DNA from: Tanypteryx hageni
Taxonomy: Eukaryota > Arthropoda > Insecta > Odonata > Petaluridae
Direction: 5' to 3'
NCBI GenBank assembly: GCA_028673005.1
Contig: CM054114.1
Location: forward strand, 26,774,869 to 26,838,868
Length of the DNA stretch: 64,000 bases
In this document: piece by piece, positions 57,399-64,000 of the stretch
Layout: every line of letters begins with the position of its first letter
Position numbering within the stretch: position 1 is the first letter of the stretch
Notes under the pieces: model-generated
What the model was told of the DNA's origin: nothing
Database searches by the model: none
What the model saw: the letters and a program-made list of their open reading frames with translations, nothing else
Made by a program: the position numbers and the translations under genes

Positions 57399-60289
57399 TT
57401 ATTGTTCCTCCGTAACTGTTGGCGATGGTCCATAAAATATTAACTCTGGGATTTGTCCTCCTTGAACGCCAGTTCCGTTAGTGCTCTCAGACGAACATTG
57501 AAACTGGAATGTGACACAACCTACGGTGACTTCGCTCATACCCTCCTGACCGAAATAGCTCAGCTCGCCTCCATCGAGTACAGCGGAAGCAGTATAGAAC
57601 GACTCGGGTTCTATCTGGATGGGATGCTCAAAGTACACGTGAAACGTATTACTCGAGCCATCTGAGAAAAACTTTGTATCGTTCTCGGCGAGTACTCGTC
57701 CCAGTCGCTTCAGTTCGATCCTCACGTTGTAGTCCGCGGCACCACTCGATGAGCCGTATAAGCCGAAACCGACTACAAAAATGCGCTTGTCCACGCTGAA
57801 TTGGATGCTGTCGCATCTTCCACGGTAGCGCCACTGATTGCTGCGGTAGGCACAGGATTGGAACCTATGGCATATCTGGAAAGAAAACAGACGGACAGAT
57901 CGGATTCCATTGTCAGTTGCATTTTCTGATCTTTTTTAACAAAGCAAATATTTCCAATAAAATTAACGGAGATTAATGACATGTTAATTAATCCCTTAAG
58001 CATGTTTTTATGGCAAAATTTGAGCTTTTAGTCAATTAACCACCATAATGATCGATAACTATGGAAGATTATTCTCAATTATATTTGTTTTTATCTGAGG
58101 TAGATCCAAAATTTATTAAGAATTGAAAAATAAATAACTAAGAATATAACATGAGTGAATGTGGAGTATAGCAAGCTAATCGTTAACACAATATTCCTTT
58201 AATAATATTTAAATAACAACATGCTTAATACACCAGCAATTCTTGCTTAACACAGAAAGTTAGGCCTCATAGCAACATATCTAAATGAACTTAATGGCCC
58301 TAATATCAAGTGACTTATGTTCTATCAAGGTTACTTACTTGTGGTTTGAGACCAGTGCGAGGCTTAGTGGGATAGTTAAGCACAGGCTTGTCATGAGCTG
58401 TGAAGTGCAAAAAAATGTCTATAGTTTCCTTGAGGGTAAGAATTCCCAACTGAGCCGCACTATTCGCAAAGTCTTCCAGACTCATGGTTGGGATTCGCAC
58501 CAGATAGAGAGCACGTCCCAAGGCAGTGCGTTTGTTTTGAGGAGTTGGTTCAACGTCCCTGCGTACACACTCGGCCGCTGCCCATCCGAGGGCAGCCTCA
58601 AATAAATGGGTTTCCTTGCAGTTGAGGGTCTCTCGTGACAGCACGCACTCCAGTGTGTGAGAGTCTATGTCGACGAATCCCTCGGAGCGCAAAGCCATCT
58701 CAGCCTATTTAGAGTGCAAGTTTGTATTAATTACCTAGTTCTCTCTGAGAACATACAATGTATAAAGATAAAACGCTCAAAAGGTTCCTTAAAATTTATC
58801 TAGCTTTGTAAATTACTGGATTGACTGAAATCTATATAAAGTTAAAATAACACAACACTGCATTAATTATTCATGCAATGTTTTGTTTGAGCTGCAAAGT
58901 AATTTTATAGCTGCAGTTTTTTGATGTTTTCTTAACATTTACTTTTGTAAACCATCTATTCATGCTCCTCTGTTGAAATATCTTTTGAATACCTTCTAAC
59001 CAATTAAAAAAAAGTTTCAGAAAGTAATACCTGGGCATCAATGACTTCCCAACACCTTTGCATCAGTTCTGGCTCTTCAAATAATCTTGATTGACTGAGT
59101 AGGAGGCAAGCATTTTTTGCTGTCAGACTTGTTTCTAAATAATTTACACAGGCTTTAGCAAGATGAGGTACAATGTATTTTTTTGCGACATATAGTGTGG
59201 CTAAAACAGTATCTGCTTCAAGCTGTATCTCATCACAATATAAATATCTAGAAAGAGAAAAATTAAGAGAATACATATTTTTATGCTCATAGTCATGTGA
59301 AAAAACCGAAAATAATTCTTAAATAAAAATGTCAGAAATACATACTTCAGCAAAGTGAGGAATGCTGATGGTTCAACATCAGGCACTTCAATTTCTTGCT
59401 TATTTTCAGCAAGACTTCCGAAAAACATAGCATAGAAAACGGAACTCCCAGTCGCCAAAACATACTTGTGGGCAGGAATTGTTTGTGTGTGACCTGAAGT
59501 TACAAAAATTTTTTTTACTATATACATATATCCAAATGTGTTGTGATGCATGTACGGTATATTTAAGCACTCACCTGGACTTCCGACTATGAAACGAATG
59601 TCTGACATGAGCTCATTGTTAAACATAGCAGCATTGCGTTCCCGAACCGTAGGTTTTGACGCTTGCCAATTGATGTCTAACGTAGATTGCCCAGGACTAG
59701 ATAAATTAAAGGAAGCCGTAATTGAATTTGGGGATGCGAGTGGGGAGGTTGGAGCGCTGGCAGGCTGTGTGATCTGCATACTTTCTCGTTGAGAGATGGT
59801 ATGAGGTGGTGAGAGGGATAAACCGCCATTGTTGAGAGATTCAACTACAAAAGAGAATTATTTTATTATTAACGAACAGAATCCCCACGTTTTCAAATAA
59901 AAATGCAATTAAATTAATTTTAGTAAATAATGATACTCGAAAATAATGAACAAGGTGCACTTAGAGAAGTTATTTTGTAATATTTATAAGACAAATATCT
60001 CACATGACAGCTGATAACTTCTCATATTAGCTCGCCAATTCATCCCGGTAGGCAGGGTACTTATTAACGACAAACTCGATCAAAAACCATTGCGTACGTC
60101 GCTGAGCACATTTTTGAAATGTTTACTATAACCCAGATTTTTCAATTGTCGTTACCACCAATGGCAGAATCCACTATATATAATTCGCTTACCGTTCACC
60201 CAGGCATTTGTCTGCGATACTAGCAAGTTATCTTGAAATCTTTTAACTGGCTTAGGTGCAATTTTAGAGTACAAATTGGACATGGCCAT
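57399..60289 (-). CDS. BTBD6: BTB-BACK-PHR domain protein, BTBD3/BTBD6-like, six exons, complete
   Basis: A BTB adaptor, probably for Cullin-3 ubiquitin ligase, in neural and other tissues (family knowledge). Exons on the - strand: 60289-60193, 59844-59575, 59493-59346, 59247-59031, 58704-58339, 57875-57399. All are GT-AG with matching phases; total 524 residues plus stop, near BTBD3/BTBD6 length. The N-terminal 100 residues are Ser/Pro/Thr-rich. BTB (about 104-205): RERNAAMFNNELMSDIRFIV, PAHKYVLATGSSVFYAMFFG, VEPSAFLTLLKY. BACK (about 215-335): LLSQSRLFEEPELMQRCWEV, RALYLVRIPTMSLEDFA. PHR (about 372-515): QWRYRGRCDSIQFSVDKRI, GFGLYGSSSG, ending QGGQIPELIFYGPS. Start chosen at the first of two close ATGs (MAMSNLYSK); upstream has stops or no ATG in frame. 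Exons E and F are markedly GC-richer than the introns. It lies opposite BRF1. Confidence 0.95.
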
Positions 60290-61877
60290 TCTAATTATTG
60301 ATTCAATTTGAAATTTGACGAAACAAGCTAACTTCAATGTTGACGAAGTTATTCGGCCATCTTTTCTGAGCTATCAAGGTCACGGGAAAATAAGTGACGG
60401 TCGTTCTGCGTTTCAGCTTTCGGTAAGCACCTGCAGTAAACAAAGGGCGTATCCGTTGTAAATTCATCAAAAAATTAAGTTTTACTGTATATTTTAATTT
60501 GAGATGAGTTCATGGTAGGTTTTGAGATGTAAGGAAGTCAGGTTCTTAAAAACTTCATTATATATTTGAAAATCCATTTTATGTACGTCAATCAATGTTT
60601 TTATGAAGTAATTAGCTCTCCAAATTCTTAACCATAGGTAAATGCTGGCACACTTTCGCAAAACATCTTGTTTAGAAAATATTTTGCATAAAAAGCCTAG
60701 CAACCATTATTTTATGGAAGCAAATAAATATTTTTAAAACACCTCCATAAGAGAGACAATTCATAACTTCATAGCAAAAATTTTTGTGCGTGAAAATGCT
60801 ACAGAACTGCTTTGTGAGTTATCGACGAGATAGTTTCATTATTTTAGCTTGAGATGAAGTTATTACATTCCCAAGACAGAAATTGAGTTTTTTTCAATTT
60901 GTCTATATTGATCCAGACATTTTTTTAATCCATGTATGTTTTTATAGCAAAATATATAGTAAAATGATTACTGGCAAAATTAAAAAAAAACTTGTTTTTG
61001 TGTAGGATAACGAAACAGTTTTGTCGTTTGTGGAAACGGTGAAGTCCTTATTTTTTCGCATTATTAATGTCCATTTTGAAATTAGACCATATATTAGAAT
61101 TAATATGTGCGAATATTGTCAAATGTTAGGCTCTTACTTACTATTTGCGGCCAGAACCAAGCGCGTTTTTTACTAACTGCGTTTGAAACTTAATTTCAAA
61201 TGAATCACCGCATACCTCACTATATTTTCTGCAGTTTACTTCATCATTATTTATGAAAATCGAGTTGCAGCATCTAAGTATTGGTCAGTTGATAGCTCCG
61301 TGTAATATTCAAGCACACTTGTACAGTTGGACGTCATTTTAAAGAATATTTATGAAACATTTATTATAATTTATTAATTATATCTTATAAGTTGCCTGTC
61401 TGAAACCAATTTATTACGTAGAAAAAGCATAGTTCTATTCCTATTGCTTAAGGACATGTTTTTGATCATCTCTTTGATGAATACGTGCTTTCAATTATAT
61501 AAAAGCTATGATTTAGTCGGAGTGATTGTAAAACAGTTTCCGCACGCTTCGAGTTAATGCGATTGAAATACAAGGAAGGACCTTCAACCAACCAAGTAGT
61601 TTGCGATAACTGTTTACCGTGAGTCTTTTCCAACGCTCAGCAGCGTTTTAGAATCGAACAACACGTTCAAGTCTCCGTTAAAACCGGCTGTGGGCGTTTG
61701 GCCTTGAAGTTGGCGATAATATATCTATGTTGAAATAGGTACTAATCGTATGACTTGCGCTGGGATATGTTGTCTTCAACCTTAGATCATAATCAAACTT
61801 AATTTAAAGGCTTAAGCTACAAAAAAAGATAAATTTTGGACGAATATTTATCGTCAGAATTAATTCATTTTTATTTT
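60290..61877. other. Upstream region of the BTBD6-like gene
   Basis: 60290-60480 is the likely promoter/5' UTR. The rest is AT-rich with no recognised gene. Confidence 0.4.
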
Positions 61878-62050
61878 CATCATCATCATAGGTAGTCTGT
61901 CCGTAGACAGGTCCGTGATTATTCATGGTTAAACCTGATTCTCCAAATACTCCTATTTTCCGCTGTCCTCTTCATATCTTGATAACCCTTTTTCCCTTTC
62001 AAATCGTATATCAGCTGAAACCTTTTCCTACCTCTTTCCCTTTTTCCATC
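61878..62050 (-). mobile_element. LINE 3' end (same type as 1-2546), reverse orientation
   Basis: On the - strand the sequence ends with the hairpin CCTGTCTACGGACAG followed by an ATGATGATGATG tail (complement of 61879-61890), like the hairpin CCTGTCTTCGGACAG plus trinucleotide tail at 2510-2546. The upstream 100 bp is probably the last coding/UTR part. Strongly 5' truncated, as is usual for LINEs. Confidence 0.7.
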
Positions 62051-64000
62051 TAGTTTTTCTTTTAACACGTCTTTTTCTTTTATAAACTATAATTGCCGTT
62101 AGAAACCAAACACACTGCTTGTTTACATTTGTGCCAATTAAATAACGCATTTAAACCTTATATGGACGCGACTACTTTTTCATTTTGGTTTTCCTTTTTA
62201 TACGAAATAATTGAATCACCCTTTAAACATTTTATGATTACTTTCGACATCGGGAATATTTGTATAAAAAGTATAAAACAATAAAAACGACGGTATTTTT
62301 CGGAAACATTTTTGAATTTCATTTTTAAAACAGGGTGTTCTCATTTAATCCTAAATATTTTATATCGAATGGAGTGAGCGAGTGAAATTTAAATCCAAGT
62401 CACGTAGTGGCAGTGCGGAAAGTGGTAGACGTTTTCTCGACTACGGGTGCACGTAAAAATCTCATTTTGTCCATTATGTAAAGAGATTGCGCTAACATAT
62501 CAATATGGGCCAAAATGTGTTTCGTCGAAGAACAGTTAGTGTAGCTCTCTCCTTAAATTTGTAGAGACAGTCGAGTGCTTCATCGCAAAAGAGGCTGGAT
62601 GTTAATGATCTTCTCCTAGTCGTAGGGGTTGGAGACTTTTTCATGTCGAAGAGTACACGCTTCAAATTTTAACTCGGCAGAAATTAGTTATCTTTTTATG
62701 GTAGTTAGGAAAGCTCTCGCTAGGTGCCGCTGGCGGCTTCGTAATGTCGCATTTCGACGGGCGTTGAATTGTTGCTTCACATTTTAATCTTAAAAAGCAA
62801 AAATAACAATAATAATACCTCAACGTTTATAATACACTTGAACTAGGCTTTAATAAATCTTCACGAAAACTTGGCACTGTTTTAATTGGGCATAATCATA
62901 TTCTGTGTTAAACGAACAGGAATAATGGAATTTTAATGTCTCTTATTGTAAGAAAAAAATCACTAACCGGGGGTAGGTATGAAAAAGGGCAAGTGATGCA
63001 TTTGCAAGGTATTTAATTGGGAGTTGTTTAGCTTGTAATTAAATTCGATTAGAATAATAAACTTTTAAAGATTTATATGCTTCTATCATGAAAATATAAA
63101 TCTCCACCGTCTTTTTAAAAGACCTTCATATACAGCTCACGTTTTGTCCTTACAAATTATAGCGTAATTTTGGTAGTGTCATCAGCAGTAAATACGTAAA
63201 CGTAATTTTCCGAAACACTTGTCTACGTATAAATTTTAAAAGTCGTACGTTTTCTTACTATGAATGCTTAGATGCAACGTCGTTGCCGTGTAACAGGTGA
63301 TTTCATGGTCGCGTTTTCATTTGTACCGTTGTCATTTGAAAGTTTTTTTTATAAAAATTGCATGAACCGTGTTGCTCAACTTGCCTCGTCGGTTTTCTTC
63401 AAAGAGGAATTTATGAAACAGTTTCAGGATTTTTCGGTGGAGGCGTTCAAATCTCCGACTACCGACTTGTTTGTCGTGATGCGTTTTTATGATCTTTTAT
63501 TGGCCTTTGATTCGGTGTCTGTGGGATCTTTATTCGCCTAATTAATGCACGGCGTGTTTATTTTCCACATTGATTGTGCTAATCGTTTTCTTACCCGTTT
63601 CCATCGCTCGTTGTTTTGGTATTCAAATGCAGTCCCGCAGTTTGACCTCGCTTATTATTATTGCGATGTATTGCGTATATATACTGTGCGAACGCCTCTT
63701 TGGTGCTTAAAGCGAGGGGAAAGAATTCTGTTCGAGATGTGCTAATTTTTTTGGCGTGCTGGGCGTATTTATGAGTACTTATTTAGAAAAATATTGTCGA
63801 GAACCGTTTGTGTTTTCGTTCTGTCGGAGAAATGTAATTTCTAGTTTACGAGATTTTTCTTCATTGGCATCTTATTAATGAAGTCGTTCGTTGTTAGGAG
63901 CTTTTTATCTTTTTCTTTCTTATAAACGGAAAGCCTATTTCTTATACAAATATGTGCGTTGAATTACTCTATCGCTAAAGTTTATTTGAAAATATCTTAT
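62051..64000. other. Unassigned; composition changes towards the end
   Basis: No recognised gene. From about 63150 CpG becomes more frequent (many CGT/ACG), and an 89-codon frame (63272-63541) without any family match lies there. It could be a promoter or leader of a gene beyond the window. Confidence 0.35.

Noticed and set aside
63272..63541. 89-codon frame near the right edge
   Set aside because: No recognisable family and no splice or homology support; CpG-richer composition may reflect a promoter instead.
1..64000. tRNA genes, CRISPR arrays, bacterial-type operons or contamination
   Set aside because: No tRNA A/B boxes with a cloverleaf were seen, no regularly spaced repeats, and spliced genes and eukaryotic transposons run throughout.

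Overview
This is a eukaryotic window: AT-rich, with spliced genes, GT-AG introns up to 4 kb and many transposable elements. The proteins and repeat types point to an arthropod, most likely an insect with a large repeat-rich genome. No species is assigned. I see no CRISPR array, operon, rRNA or tRNA gene.

Three conserved host genes could be assembled exon by exon with consistent splice phases. (1) A sodium/proton antiporter of the NHE9B/NHA (SLC9B) family runs from 11485 to 27742 on the + strand in ten exons, with the first coding exon not found. (2) The 5' part of the RNA polymerase III initiation factor BRF1 lies at 49017-51212 (+): zinc ribbon and first cyclin repeat in four exons. The rest of the gene is not found before the window ends. 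(3) A complete six-exon BTB-BACK-PHR gene of the BTBD3/BTBD6 type lies at 60289-57399 (-). It sits downstream of BRF1 exon 4 on the opposite strand, so it may be nested in a BRF1 intron, as I recall BTBD6 being in human. A small intronless reading frame for a probable secreted acidic protein (43403-43909, +) is a possible lineage-specific gene.

Mobile elements fill most of the rest. From left to right: a decayed endonuclease/RT LINE (1-2546); a hAT MITE with a perfect 8-bp target duplication (2574-2838); two head-to-head jockey/CR1-like LINE fragments (2884-5460) and a third (5690-6200); a Helitron remnant with Pif1-type helicase pieces (7145-8510, -) containing a Penelope-like hammerhead-type motif. 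Inside the antiporter introns are a mariner-like element (12967-13680), a possible pogo-like MITE, a piggyBac-like MITE (23201-24484) and a Tigger fragment with transposase N-terminus (24924-25618). A Merlin transposase remnant (30290-31720) carries two hAT-type MITE insertions. An apparently intact hAT element with a 683-aa transposase lies at 35318-38108. Two more MITEs (39808-40480 and 40611-41468), a non-autonomous Helitron (52229-53035) and a 2.5-kb Tigger-like element with an internal tandem duplication (53299-55789) follow, and a LINE 3' end lies at 61878-62050.

The host genes act in different processes (ion homeostasis, Pol III transcription, BTB adaptor function) and nothing suggests they work as one pathway. 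All intron and exon calls were made by eye from splice signals, phase and family resemblance.
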